NCBI GenBank assembly: GCA_005791535.1
Contig: SXWH01000098.1
Location: 1-33,587 of the forward strand
Length of the DNA: 33,587 nucleotides
Direction of reading: 5' to 3'
DNA from: Verrucomicrobiaceae bacterium
GTDB taxonomy: Bacteria; Verrucomicrobiota; Verrucomicrobiia; Chthoniobacterales; Chthoniobacteraceae
In this document: positions 16,674-24,603 of the stretch, piece after piece
How the letters are laid out: each line of letters begins with the position of its first letter
Numbering within the stretch: the stretch's first letter is position 1
Notes under the pieces: model-generated
Databases searched by the model: none
Told to the model about the DNA's origin: nothing
The model's input: the letters and a program-made list of their open reading frames with translations, nothing else
Position numbers and translations under genes: made by a program

Positions 16674-19478
16674 TCAAACCGCTTTGTGCGGCGAGGCCGT
16701 AGCGCTCACAATCACGTCGCGGATGCGAGTGAGGTCTTCGTCGGAAACGGGTTTTTCCAAAGCCGTTTCATTATTCATGAGTTTTGCGCCGCGTTTTCCC
16801 ACGTAGAATGTATCCACCGCCGCGCCTTTCTCGGTGGCGATTCGGGCTGCGCCAATTTCGAAGCCCGCTTCGCTGATTGCGTGAAGCACGTTGTAGAGAA
16901 GGCCGAGTCGGTCCGGGGTGACCAACTCGACGACTGTAAATTGAGGGTGCGAACGGGAATCGATGGCAATGCGCGTTGGGAAATCGAGGTGCGTGCTTCC
17001 GACGCGGCCGAGCGCCTTCTTCATGAGCGGCAAAAAGTCGAACTCCTCGTCTTTGAGTGAGGCGTTGAGATACTTCTCCACCAGAACGCGGTCGCGCCTG
17101 TCCGTAATCGCCTCGAAGCGCGTGGTCGAGATTCGGAAGGTGTCGAGGACGAGACCGTCTTCCCGGGTGAAGATATCCGCGCTGAGGATGCTCAGTCCCG
17201 CTGCGGAGATGCTGCCGCAGATTCGGGCGAGAAGTTGCGGGCGATCCCACGTGACGACCTGGAGATCGCTGTGGCCTGCGTTCTCATGCTGGACCCATTC
17301 GACACCGGGCGCGAGGATTGCGTTATCGTCGGCCCAATGCTCGGAGAGGAACTGACGGAAGAGCCGAATGTGGCCGGCGATGACAGCGGCGTTGTGACGA
17401 TCGCTGAGGAAATACCGGTCCGGCATTGAGCTGAAGTGCGCATCGATTTCCTGCTCCCAATCCCCGTCTGAAAGGATCCGACCGACTTCGAGTCGAAGCT
17501 GCTTGCGCTGTCCTGCGCGCTGTTCGCGGTAGGCGGCCGCATCCGCCATGAATGCTGAGGTCTGCCTGTAGAGATTCCACATCAGCGACATCTTCCAGTC
17601 GTTCCACATTTTTGCGTCGCCCACGCCGAGTCCATCGGCGGCCGTCAGCAGCATCAGTGCATCGAGGCGCGCATGCGTGCCGACGATTCCGGCGAATTCC
17701 TCGATGGTCGCCATGTCGTCGAGATCCTGTGTTTGTGCGGTTTTTGCGAGCTCATCGTGGCAATCCACGAGGAAGATGAGTGATTGCCGCTGCGCTGCGC
17801 CGAGCTTGAATCGCTTGGAAACCGACTGTGCGTTCATCGCGCTCACGTCGGAATGGGAACGCACGTTTGCGGCCTTTCCGGTGTCGTGCAGAAGGAGCGC
17901 GAGATAGAGAATGAACGGGTCTTCGAGTTTCTGAAAAAGCTCGCGGTATCCGTCGAATTTCGGGTCCTCATTGTCGAGGAGGCTGTCGAGTTTTTCGATG
18001 CACACGAGCGTGTGTTCATCGGCCGTGTAGCGGTGGAAAAACTCGTGCTGCACGAGCGCGGTTAGATTTCCAAACTCCGGCATGTATCGGCCGAGAAAAT
18101 CGACCCGGTGCATGAGTCGGAGTGTTGCGCCGACCTGTCCCTTGTGCCGCAGAATCTCGGTGAAGACCTCCGCATTTGCACGCGAGTAGCGGAACTCGGC
18201 GTCCACGTATTTGAGCCGTCTGCGGACGAGTTGGCGGAGTTCGGGCGTCATCGAGAGTCCGCGCTGTTGCACGTGCCGGAACAGGCGCATCATGCGTGTG
18301 ACGTCCGTTTTGAAAATCTGCCGGTTTTCGTAAGTGATGCGATCGCCCGTCGCGATAAATCCGTCGAATGTTTCCCTCTCGGTGGGCTTGCGGCGGCCGA
18401 ACGGGAGAAATCGGAAAAGCCCGCGTGGTTTGTCGGGTTTTGCGGTGGGCAGCGCGAGGCGCTCGGATACCAGTTCCGTCAGTTCGAAAATCGTGCGAGC
18501 GTGGCGGTAGTAGTCGCGCATGAAGGCCTCGGTCCGCCGCAGAATATCGGGGAACTCCGCTGCGTAGCCGAACTGGTTTGCCAGCGGAAGTTGCTGGTTG
18601 GTGACGATGATATCCGTGTGCCGTCCGGTGAGTTTGTGCAGCGCGGTGCGGAGTCGGAAGAGGAATTCGTAAGCATCCTCGATTTCGGCCTGCTCGCTTT
18701 CATTCAGGTACTTTCGCTCGACGAGTTCCGCGGTGGTTTTGACACCGTATTTCACGCGCGCCATCCACAGGAGATTCTGGTAATCGCGCAGCCCGCCGCA
18801 CCCGTTCTTGATGTTTGGCTCCTGCATGTACGGAGTCTCGCCGTACTTCAAATGCCGCGCCGATTGGTCCTCCACGCGCATCTTTAAATACTCCGCCGCC
18901 TTGCCCGCGATGCACTCCTTCTCAAAGCGTGCGCGGAATTTGTCGTAGAGAGCCTTCGATCCCCAAAGAAGGCGGGACTCAAGCATCGCGGTCTTCGACT
19001 GCATCTCGGCGTTCGCCTCGGCGATGGTCTCGTTCAGGCTTCGCGTGCTGTGTCCGAGGGTGAAATTGCAGCCGCTGATGATTTCGTAAACCTCCCGCAC
19101 GATCTCCTCGAAGCCCGGCGGGAACTTCGCGCCGCCGCCGTGGATGAAGGTCACGTCAACATCGCTGATCGGATTCAATTCCATCCGGCCGTAGCCGCCG
19201 AGTGCGACGACCATCATTTCTGGCAGGGACTTTACCTGCGGCCGAATTGACTCAGCGGCCTGGTCGAGAATGTGAACGAGAAAATCATCGAGGCTTTCCG
19301 CGCGATCGTGGCCTTCCGCAAGGCCGGGGCGGGGGACTTTGCGTTCGAGGCTGGAGATGTATTCAGCGTCATCTTTTAACGCCGAACGATAAGCCGCGAT
19401 ACGGTTCGTGAGATCGTAGGTTCCTCCTGCTTTGAGCCGGGAATCGATGTCGGAAAGCGTTTTTGCAAAACGGCCCAT
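16674..19478 (-). CDS. glnD: [Protein-PII] uridylyltransferase / uridylyl-removing enzyme
   Basis: Cytoplasmic nitrogen sensor that adds UMP to PII proteins under nitrogen limitation and removes it when glutamine is plentiful. At 934 aa it is close to family length. The nucleotidyltransferase motif GGYGRMELNPISDVDV lies at about 92-108. The HD phosphohydrolase domain has LLLHDTGKA near residue 529 and a following HSD. Two C-terminal ACT domains (about 720-800 and 840-920) would bind glutamine. The ATG at 19478 is preferred; a GTG at 19508 in the same frame lies inside a 9-bp hairpin and is unlikely to serve. Neighbouring upstream gene: Minf_1886 family, 51 bp away on the same strand. No glnB, glnK or amtB is in the window, so its targets lie elsewhere. 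Confidence 0.93.
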   Translation of the reverse strand: MGRFAKTLSDIDSRLKAGGTYDLTNRIAAYRSALKDDAEYISSLERKVPRPGLAEGHDRAESLDDFLVHILDQAAESIRPQVKSLPEMMVVALGGYGRMELNPISDVDVTFIHGGGAKFPPGFEEIVREVYEIISGCNFTLGHSTRSLNETIAEANAEMQSKTAMLESRLLWGSKALYDKFRARFEKECIAGKAAEYLKMRVEDQSARHLKYGETPYMQEPNIKNGCGGLRDYQNLLWMARVKYGVKTTAELVERKYLNESEQAEIEDAYEFLFRLRTALHKLTGRHTDIIVTNQQLPLANQFGYAAEFPDILRRTEAFMRDYYRHARTIFELTELVSERLALPTAKPDKPRGLFRFLPFGRRKPTERETFDGFIATGDRITYENRQIFKTDVTRMMRLFRHVQQRGLSMTPELRQLVRRRLKYVDAEFRYSRANAEVFTEILRHKGQVGATLRLMHRVDFLGRYMPEFGNLTALVQHEFFHRYTADEHTLVCIEKLDSLLDNEDPKFDGYRELFQKLEDPFILYLALLLHDTGKAANVRSHSDVSAMNAQSVSKRFKLGAAQRQSLIFLVDCHDELAKTAQTQDLDDMATIEEFAGIVGTHARLDALMLLTAADGLGVGDAKMWNDWKMSLMWNLYRQTSAFMADAAAYREQRAGQRKQLRLEVGRILSDGDWEQEIDAHFSSMPDRYFLSDRHNAAVIAGHIRLFRQFLSEHWADDNAILAPGVEWVQHENAGHSDLQVVTWDRPQLLARICGSISAAGLSILSADIFTREDGLVLDTFRISTTRFEAITDRRDRVLVEKYLNASLKDEEFDFLPLMKKALGRVGSTHLDFPTRIAIDSRSHPQFTVVELVTPDRLGLLYNVLHAISEAGFEIGAARIATEKGAAVDTFYVGKRGAKLMNNETALEKPVSDEDLTRIRDVIVSATASPHKAV

Positions 19479-19501
19479 GGAACGGAGAGTGTGTTCTTGT
19501 C

Positions 19502-19522
19502 GCCGCACCCCGCGGGTGCGGC
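19502..19522 (-). other. Perfect 9-bp inverted repeat between the Minf_1886 gene and glnD
   Basis: GCCGCACCC (19502-19510), a 3-base loop CGC, and GGGTGCGGC (19514-19522) form a very GC-rich hairpin in the 51-bp gap ahead of glnD. There is no U-tract, so it is not a standard intrinsic terminator. It could protect or process the transcript, or act as an attenuator. It covers the alternative GTG start at 19508. Confidence 0.6.
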
Positions 19523-19529
19523 CGGAATC

Positions 19530-19961
19530 CTAGGACTTCAGCGATTCGACCCGCCTGCCGCCGTTCTCGTGTTTGGGCGTCGCCGCTGGGAGGTAGGGCG
19601 CGACGAAGGCATCGTGGAATGAATAGACCGCTTTAAAGTCGTCGAGCGAGTCATTCTGGGTTTTGCCGAACACACCGAGTTCAATCAGATTCCAGACCAT
19701 GTTTCCGAAGTCATCGGTTTTGCGGATACCCCAATACTCGAGGACAGTCGGAACCATCGGGCCGAATTGCTTCAACGCGTGCTGCCGAATGCCTTCGCAA
19801 AGTTGTTGTCCCGTCACATGCCCGCCCTCACCAAGCTGGCGTTTGCGCAGCTTTACCGTTTGGTCCAGCGCATCCCTCAGAAAGAAGTACGCGTCCCGCG
19901 GGTAGCGGGAGTCGGCTTCGGTAATGAGTTCGACGGCTTCTCCGAATTCAAGTTTCTGCAT
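19530..19961 (-). CDS. Minf_1886 family protein, unknown function
   Basis: Protein of 143 aa matching the Minf_1886 family (the Plancto-Verruco conserved hypothetical family). Visible signatures: RYPRDAYFFLRDALDQTV, GHVTGQQLCEGIR, FGPMVPTVLEYWGI and DDFGNMVWNLIELG. Function is not known; it has no signal peptide or membrane helix and should be cytoplasmic. Its main value here is taxonomic. The ATG at 19961 is chosen because the family begins just there (MQKLEFGEAVELI) and a GGCGGGG-like element precedes it; an in-frame start at 20006 adds an atypical 15 residues. It lies upstream of glnD on the same strand and is divergent from the prenyltransferase-repeat gene. Confidence 0.88.
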   Translation of the reverse strand: MQKLEFGEAVELITEADSRYPRDAYFFLRDALDQTVKLRKRQLGEGGHVTGQQLCEGIRQHALKQFGPMVPTVLEYWGIRKTDDFGNMVWNLIELGVFGKTQNDSLDDFKAVYSFHDAFVAPYLPAATPKHENGGRRVESLKS

Positions 19962-20141
19962 GTTGGACCCCGCCAAAGTAGGTGCGGATTTTGATGCCGT
20001 CAACAATCGCGCTGCCTTGGGTGGCGCGCTTTATCCGGCGCTTGGTGGGTTTTTTTTGCGGATTCCGCGAATTTCCCTGCGCCGAAGAAAGTTTTTTTCA
20101 TTGCACCCCTAATAAAAGCACGCTGCCATCCGTAGCGCTGT

Positions 20142-20170
20142 TTGACAGCTCTCCAACCTTTCGATTTAAT
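20142..20170 (+). promoter_or_regulatory. Sigma70-type promoter, predicted leaderless start
   Basis: TTGACA (20142-20147), a 17-bp spacer and TTTAAT (20165-20170) match the consensus closely. The ATG of the downstream gene begins at 20177, only 6 bp after the -10 element, so transcription would begin at or next to the start codon. No Shine-Dalgarno sequence precedes the ATG. This is the best promoter in the window. Confidence 0.75.
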
Positions 20171-20176
20171 CTACCC

Positions 20177-21655
20177 ATGGACGCAATCCACGAACCTCAT
20201 CAGGAAACCACAGCCGAGAAAATTCAGAAGAAACTCGCCGAGTCGCGGTTCTTCTTTCTCTCGCTCACGATGCACGTTTTGCTCGTGATTTTCGGTGGCA
20301 GTATCGTGCTTTTCACGATGCAGAAGGATGCCGACGACTTTGTCGCCGAGGGTGGCGATGGTCTCATCGCTCCGCCGAGCGACTTGCCTCCCGCAGAGCA
20401 GCAACCGCAGGATTCTGTTCCGGTCGAATCATTCCAGCAGCCGACTCCGAGTCTGAATTCTCCGACGGTGGACATTCTCTCGACCACGTCTACGACCTCG
20501 AGCTTCAAGGTGGCTCCGGCAGCAGTAAAGGTGAACATTCAGACTCCGAATACCGCCGACCTCGCGAAAGCTACCGGTAAGGTTGCGGCGGGTCTGTCCG
20601 GTGGTTTGGGCTCACTTCCGGGCACGATGCGCGGGCGCGTCGGTTCGGGTCGGGCCTCTGCGATGCAGAAGAATAATATGAAGCCTGCCAGTGAACTCGC
20701 GGTCCTTCGCGGACTTGAGTGGCTGCGGCAGAATCAGAACGGCGACGGTTCGTGGGGCGACAAAAATAAGGGCGCGATGACGGGACTCGCCCTCTTGTGC
20801 TTCCTTGGCCACGGCGAAACCGGTGAGTCGGCTCAGTATGGTGTAACGGTGAATAAGGCCGTGCAGTGGATTCTTGATAACGGCACGAAATTCCAAGGCC
20901 GTCTGAGCATGGACGACAACTTCACACAGCCCGGTGTTTACGAGCACGGCATCTGCACCTACGCGCTCGGCGAGTATTACACGATGACGAAAGACGAGCG
21001 CGTGATGGAACTTTTCAAACAGGCCATTGGTTACATTGTCCAGGGACAGGGACCGGATGGTGGCTGGATGTATGCTTACGATAAGACGCAGAGCGACACA
21101 TCGGTTTCAGGCTGGCAGATTCAGTCCCTCAAAGCTGCGCACCTCTCCCAGCTCAAGATACCCGGCGTTGACGAAGCGCTGGATCGCGCGATGAAAAACC
21201 TTGAACGCGTGAAGGGCAACAATGGTGGGTTTGGATACCGGAAGGCCGAGGATCGCTACTCGCTGACGGGTGTCGGTATTCTGTGCAGTCTCTTTTGGAA
21301 GGGCGACCGTGGTGATTTGCGTAAGGGCATGGAGTGGATGCTCGACACGGCTGAAAAACAGGGTGGCGTGAAGTATAAGAGCGAACACGCCGACTTGTAT
21401 GCCTGGTATTATCACACGCAGGCTTGCCTGATGTTCGGTGGAAGCGCCTGGCAGAAGTGGAACCGCTGGTTCCAAGATGAAATCGTCCAGAATCAGAGCC
21501 CCGATGGAAGCTGGCCGGCGCCGGGGGGAAAGGCCCACGGGCCGCAGGACGAAAATTCGAAGACCGGTCAGGTTTACCGCACGACCCTCTGCATTCTGAT
21601 GCTGGAGGTGTTTTACCGCTACATGCCCACCAACAAGGAAGGCGCAGTGCTGTAA
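20177..21655 (+). CDS. Membrane-anchored prenyltransferase/squalene-oxidase repeat protein
   Basis: Protein of 492 aa. A short cytoplasmic head (1-24) is followed by one membrane helix (25-47), a Pro/Ser/Thr-rich linker (about 60-165), and an alpha/alpha-barrel domain with repeated DGSW-type motifs: NQNGDGSWGD (near 187), GPDGGWMYAYD, GNNGGFGYR and SPDGSWPAPGG. This is the fold of terpene cyclases and protein prenyltransferase beta subunits. The DxDD motif of squalene-hopene cyclases is not seen, so cyclase activity should not be assumed; anchored proteins of this type are frequent in Planctomycetes and Verrucomicrobia and their role is unknown. The start at 20177 opens just after a strong -10 box, without ribosome binding site. 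A clear intrinsic terminator ends the unit, so it is probably monocistronic. Confidence 0.85.
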   Translation: MDAIHEPHQETTAEKIQKKLAESRFFFLSLTMHVLLVIFGGSIVLFTMQKDADDFVAEGGDGLIAPPSDLPPAEQQPQDSVPVESFQQPTPSLNSPTVDILSTTSTTSSFKVAPAAVKVNIQTPNTADLAKATGKVAAGLSGGLGSLPGTMRGRVGSGRASAMQKNNMKPASELAVLRGLEWLRQNQNGDGSWGDKNKGAMTGLALLCFLGHGETGESAQYGVTVNKAVQWILDNGTKFQGRLSMDDNFTQPGVYEHGICTYALGEYYTMTKDERVMELFKQAIGYIVQGQGPDGGWMYAYDKTQSDTSVSGWQIQSLKAAHLSQLKIPGVDEALDRAMKNLERVKGNNGGFGYRKAEDRYSLTGVGILCSLFWKGDRGDLRKGMEWMLDTAEKQGGVKYKSEHADLYAWYYHTQACLMFGGSAWQKWNRWFQDEIVQNQSPDGSWPAPGGKAHGPQDENSKTGQVYRTTLCILMLEVFYRYMPTNKEGAVL

Positions 21656-21686
21656 TCCGCGCCGCACTGGGTTGGTTTAAAACTAC

Positions 21687-21719
21687 GAAAAACGCAGGAG
21701 GCGACTCCTGCGTTTTTTC
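21687..21719 (+). terminator. Rho-independent terminator
   Basis: ACGCAGGAG (21692-21700), loop GCGA, then CTCCTGCGT (21705-21713) running into TTTTTT. The perfect 9-bp stem extends through A:T pairs with the preceding A-run, so it could also act on the minus strand. It lies 32 bp after the stop of the prenyltransferase-repeat gene. Confidence 0.9.
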
Positions 21720-21800
21720 TTTGGCGGGATTTGGGAATGAAAATGCGCGTTGCACGATTTCCGCGTTGAAACTGCGGCCCTTCCGTGAATGCTCGCCAGC

Positions 21801-22661
21801 ATGCCTCGCCTCGATGTCCTGAAAACCTACAAGCTCTCAATTGGTGGCAAATTTCCCCGCGGAGAAAGCGGGCGCGTGACCCCGGTTTTCGGGCCCGACG
21901 GGAAAACACTCGGCAATTACTGTGTCGCATCGAGGAAGGATTTCCGCGATGCAGTGGTGGCTGCCCGCAAGGCGCAGCCGGGATGGGAGAAATCGAGCGC
22001 CTATCTTCGCGGGCAGATTTTGTATCGTGCGGCCGAGATGCTCCAAATGCGCAGTGCGGAACTCGTGGCGGAGCTAGCCCGTGCCGGTGCAAAGGGTGCG
22101 GCAGCCGAGGTGGATGCATGCATCGACCGGCTCGTGCATTATGCGGGATGGACGGACAAATTTCCGCAGGTGTTCGGCGCTGTGAACCCGGTTTCGTCGC
22201 CGCACTTTAATTTCACATTTCCCGAGGCTTCCGGCGTGGTCGTGATTGTTTGCCCCGATCAACCGGCGCTGCTTGGCCTTGTGTCGCTGATGGCGTCGGT
22301 GATTCTCAGCGGCAATGCTTGTGTCGCGCTTGCGAGCGGAACCATGCCGCTGGCGGCTGTAACATTTGCCGAAGTGCTTGCGACAAGCGATATGCCGGGC
22401 GGAGTCGTCAATATTCTCACCGGTTTGCGCTCGGAACTCGCGCCACATTTTGCGAGTCACATGGACGTGAACGCCATAGTCGATGGCTCCGGAGACGAGG
22501 CGGTGGGAGAGGTTCTCCGTCGTGGGAGTGCGCTGAATCTTAAGCGCTACGTGGCCCGTGACTTGGCAGTCGCTGAGTGGCTAAGCGCGAAGGCGGATTC
22601 CCCTTACTGGATTGTCGATACGGTCGAGATGAAGACCGCGTGGCATCCGGTTGGTGTTTAG
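21801..22661 (+). CDS. Short aldehyde dehydrogenase family protein lacking the catalytic half
   Basis: Protein of 286 aa homologous to the N-terminal, coenzyme-binding part of aldehyde dehydrogenases: KTYKLSIGGKFPRGESGRV, NPVSSPHFNFTFPEASGVV, LATSDMPGGVVNILTG. Full enzymes have about 480 aa. This one stops before the catalytic Cys region and ends with its own tail (ETVEMKTAWHPVG-like), so it is not a simple frameshift. Short paralogues of this kind are known beside a full-length ALDH and deoC, where they may form a partner subunit; no such partner is in the window. It probably has no independent dehydrogenase activity. The start is chosen at 21801 because the family begins MxRLxVxKTYKL; an ATG at 21789 is 4 codons upstream. 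No ribosome binding site is evident. It converges on the next gene with 4 bp between stops. Confidence 0.85.
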   Translation: MPRLDVLKTYKLSIGGKFPRGESGRVTPVFGPDGKTLGNYCVASRKDFRDAVVAARKAQPGWEKSSAYLRGQILYRAAEMLQMRSAELVAELARAGAKGAAAEVDACIDRLVHYAGWTDKFPQVFGAVNPVSSPHFNFTFPEASGVVVIVCPDQPALLGLVSLMASVILSGNACVALASGTMPLAAVTFAEVLATSDMPGGVVNILTGLRSELAPHFASHMDVNAIVDGSGDEAVGEVLRRGSALNLKRYVARDLAVAEWLSAKADSPYWIVDTVEMKTAWHPVGV

Positions 22662-22665
22662 TGGG

Positions 22666-23406
22666 TTACTCCTGCTCGAGCCCGAAGAGCACTTGATCGG
22701 GCCCCATCGAATCAAGGCAGGCCGTTTGCTCAGCGTTGAGCAGCGGGCGTATCGATTTCTCGATTTCGTCGGTCAGAGCGTCGAACTTTGCATCGAATTC
22801 TGCGGCTTCTTCGGCCGTCAACTCTCTGCCGTTCGCCTCGGGCGGAAGTGATTTCTCGTAGGCCGCGAAAATAATCGCCTCAATTTTTGCGGCCGTCGCT
22901 GTATCGAGCGACAGCGCCCCGGCGGCCATGAGCGATTGATGGTGTGCGAGTGACTTCGGGTCATCGGCGTCCATTTTCTCCATGAGCGAATCATCGCTAA
23001 GCAGGTTCGCAAGGTCCGCTGTGAGCGATTTCAACTCATCGGAGTACGCGGCGAAAGTCGGCGCGCTCGAATCGGGGACCTCCTCGTATCGAACCGAGAA
23101 ATCATGGAGTCGAAAATTGATTTCGCCGAGTGCTCGCGCGAATTCGTCTGCAGTCGTCGCGAGCGCCTTGAGGGTTCCGGCGGTGCGGTGGCTGCGGGCA
23201 TCCGCGAGCGCGGCTTCCAGTTCATCGTCGTGCGATGAAGTGAATCGCGAAATTGCAGACGGCTCCGTTTGTTCCGCGGCGATTTTTGCGGGAGCGGGAA
23301 TACTGGTCTTCGATTCCCGCTTTTCGAGCATTAGAAATGCGGCTCCTCCGCCCAGAAGCATCGCTGCAGCTACGAGCGCGGCGGTTTGCAGCTTGTCGGA
23401 GTTCAT
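22666..23406 (-). CDS. Anchored hypothetical protein coupled to the dehydrogenase operon
   Basis: Unrecognised protein of 246 aa. One N-terminal membrane helix (about 8-27) is followed by an Ala/Glu/Asp-rich, mainly helical domain with possible coiled-coil character. It ends in LLNAEQTACLDSMG, which faintly recalls the LTxxQ motifs of periplasmic Spy/CpxP-like proteins, too weak for a call. The ATG at 23406 overlaps the stop of the E2 gene (TGATG), so it is translated together with the dehydrogenase complex genes. A periplasmic location is inferred. Why an anchored protein is coupled to a cytoplasmic dehydrogenase is not clear. Confidence 0.65.
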   Translation of the reverse strand: MNSDKLQTAALVAAAMLLGGGAAFLMLEKRESKTSIPAPAKIAAEQTEPSAISRFTSSHDDELEAALADARSHRTAGTLKALATTADEFARALGEINFRLHDFSVRYEEVPDSSAPTFAAYSDELKSLTADLANLLSDDSLMEKMDADDPKSLAHHQSLMAAGALSLDTATAAKIEAIIFAAYEKSLPPEANGRELTAEEAAEFDAKFDALTDEIEKSIRPLLNAEQTACLDSMGPDQVLFGLEQE

Positions 23407-24587
23407 CAAAGTGTCCCGGGATTCTGCAGAAGATCGACGATCCGCGCGAGTAGTCGTCCGGCCGCGCCTCCATCAAGCACGCGGTGGTCGAAGCTGAGCG
23501 TAAGGTCCGCTTCCATCACGGGAACGAATTGTCCTTTTGCGGCATCCCAGTGCGGCATTTGTCGTCCCGCGCCGAGGCCGAGAACAAGGGTCTGCTCCGG
23601 GAGCGGAATCGGTGTCGCCCACGTGAGGCCGAATGTTCCGAAGTTCGTGATCGTGGCGATGCTGCCGCCCTGCGCGCTGGCAGGGAGTCGGCGTTGACGC
23701 GCGAGTTCGACGAGCTCGTCGTAGCGGGGTAGAAGTTGCGCTAGTGGCACCCTGTCGGCATTTCGAAGCACGGGCACGAGCACTCCGTCGTCGGCTTCGA
23801 CTGCAAAGCCGACGTCAATCGCCTTTGGATGCACGATTTTTCCACCGACAAGCCGTCCAGCCGGAGCGCTGTTTTCGCCGAGGGCCAGCGCCAGTGCTCG
23901 CAGAACGTAGAGTGCCGGACCGGCTTTCGCAGATTGCGTTTTGCGGTGCGCCAGCATCGCGCCGAGCTGGACGGGACGTCCGACGGTCGCCAGCGGACGC
24001 GTCCATGAACGACGCATCGCGTCGGCTACGGCCACCCGCATTGGTGACGCCTTGCTTTGTTTGTGTTCGTCGAGACGGTAAAGGAAATCCTCCAGATCTT
24101 CGATTGTCACCCGGCCTGCCGCGCCGCTGCCCGCAATTCCTGCAAGATCCGCCGCGTGAAGGCCCAGTTCGGCCATGCGCGCTTTCATGCGCGGCGAAAT
24201 GTATGCCATTCCGCCGGCGTTCGCCGGAACCGGCAGTCCGTGTACGGTCGGCATCACGTGTGCCGGCTCTGTCTTTGTTCCCGAAGGCTTCGTAGCTGCA
24301 TCGACTGAAGAGGAAACGTTCACGCCGAGTCTGGAGGCGTCTTCTTCGCTGACTTCAAGATAGCCCAGCACGGCGCCGACCGGGTAGCTCTGTTGCGGTT
24401 CGACGCAGATTTCCGCGATGGTGCCGGGGCAGGGGGACGGGACGCCCATGGTGGCTTTTTGTGTTTCGACTTCCATCACGTCCTGGTCGGCCTGGACCTC
24501 GTCGCCGACCTTGAATGGGAGATGCACAATGGTCGCCTCAGCGATGCTCTCGCCAAGTTGCGGCATGATGATTGGAATGCGTGGCAT
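23406..24587 (-). CDS. Dihydrolipoamide acyltransferase, E2 of a 2-oxoacid dehydrogenase complex
   Basis: Core enzyme (393 aa) that transfers the acyl group from E1 to coenzyme A through a lipoyl arm. Domain order: one lipoyl domain (1-80) with lipoylated Lys44 in VETQKATMGV, where the usual ETDKA has Gln for Asp; an Ala/Pro-rich linker; the E3/E1-binding peripheral domain (about 128-168, ISPRMKARMAELG and GAAGRVTIEDLEDF); and the catalytic domain (about 180-393) ending in His368-x3-Asp372-Gly (DHRVLDG). It lies 16 bp behind the E1beta gene. Whether pyruvate or a branched-chain oxoacid is the substrate cannot be settled from sequence alone; pyruvate/acetoin-type is most likely given the two-subunit E1. 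No E3 (lipoamide dehydrogenase) gene is in the window. Confidence 0.93.
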   Translation of the reverse strand: MPRIPIIMPQLGESIAEATIVHLPFKVGDEVQADQDVMEVETQKATMGVPSPCPGTIAEICVEPQQSYPVGAVLGYLEVSEEDASRLGVNVSSSVDAATKPSGTKTEPAHVMPTVHGLPVPANAGGMAYISPRMKARMAELGLHAADLAGIAGSGAAGRVTIEDLEDFLYRLDEHKQSKASPMRVAVADAMRRSWTRPLATVGRPVQLGAMLAHRKTQSAKAGPALYVLRALALALGENSAPAGRLVGGKIVHPKAIDVGFAVEADDGVLVPVLRNADRVPLAQLLPRYDELVELARQRRLPASAQGGSIATITNFGTFGLTWATPIPLPEQTLVLGLGAGRQMPHWDAAKGQFVPVMEADLTLSFDHRVLDGGAAGRLLARIVDLLQNPGTL

Positions 24588-24603
24588 GTTTGAAAACGTG
24601 GAG

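Noticed and set aside
19479-19508. GTG start for glnD at 19508
   Set aside because: It would begin inside a perfect hairpin without a suitable ribosome binding site; the ATG at 19478 fits better.
20177-21655. Squalene-hopene cyclase
   Set aside because: The DxDD catalytic motif is not seen, the barrel is short, and an N-terminal anchor and linker replace part of the fold.
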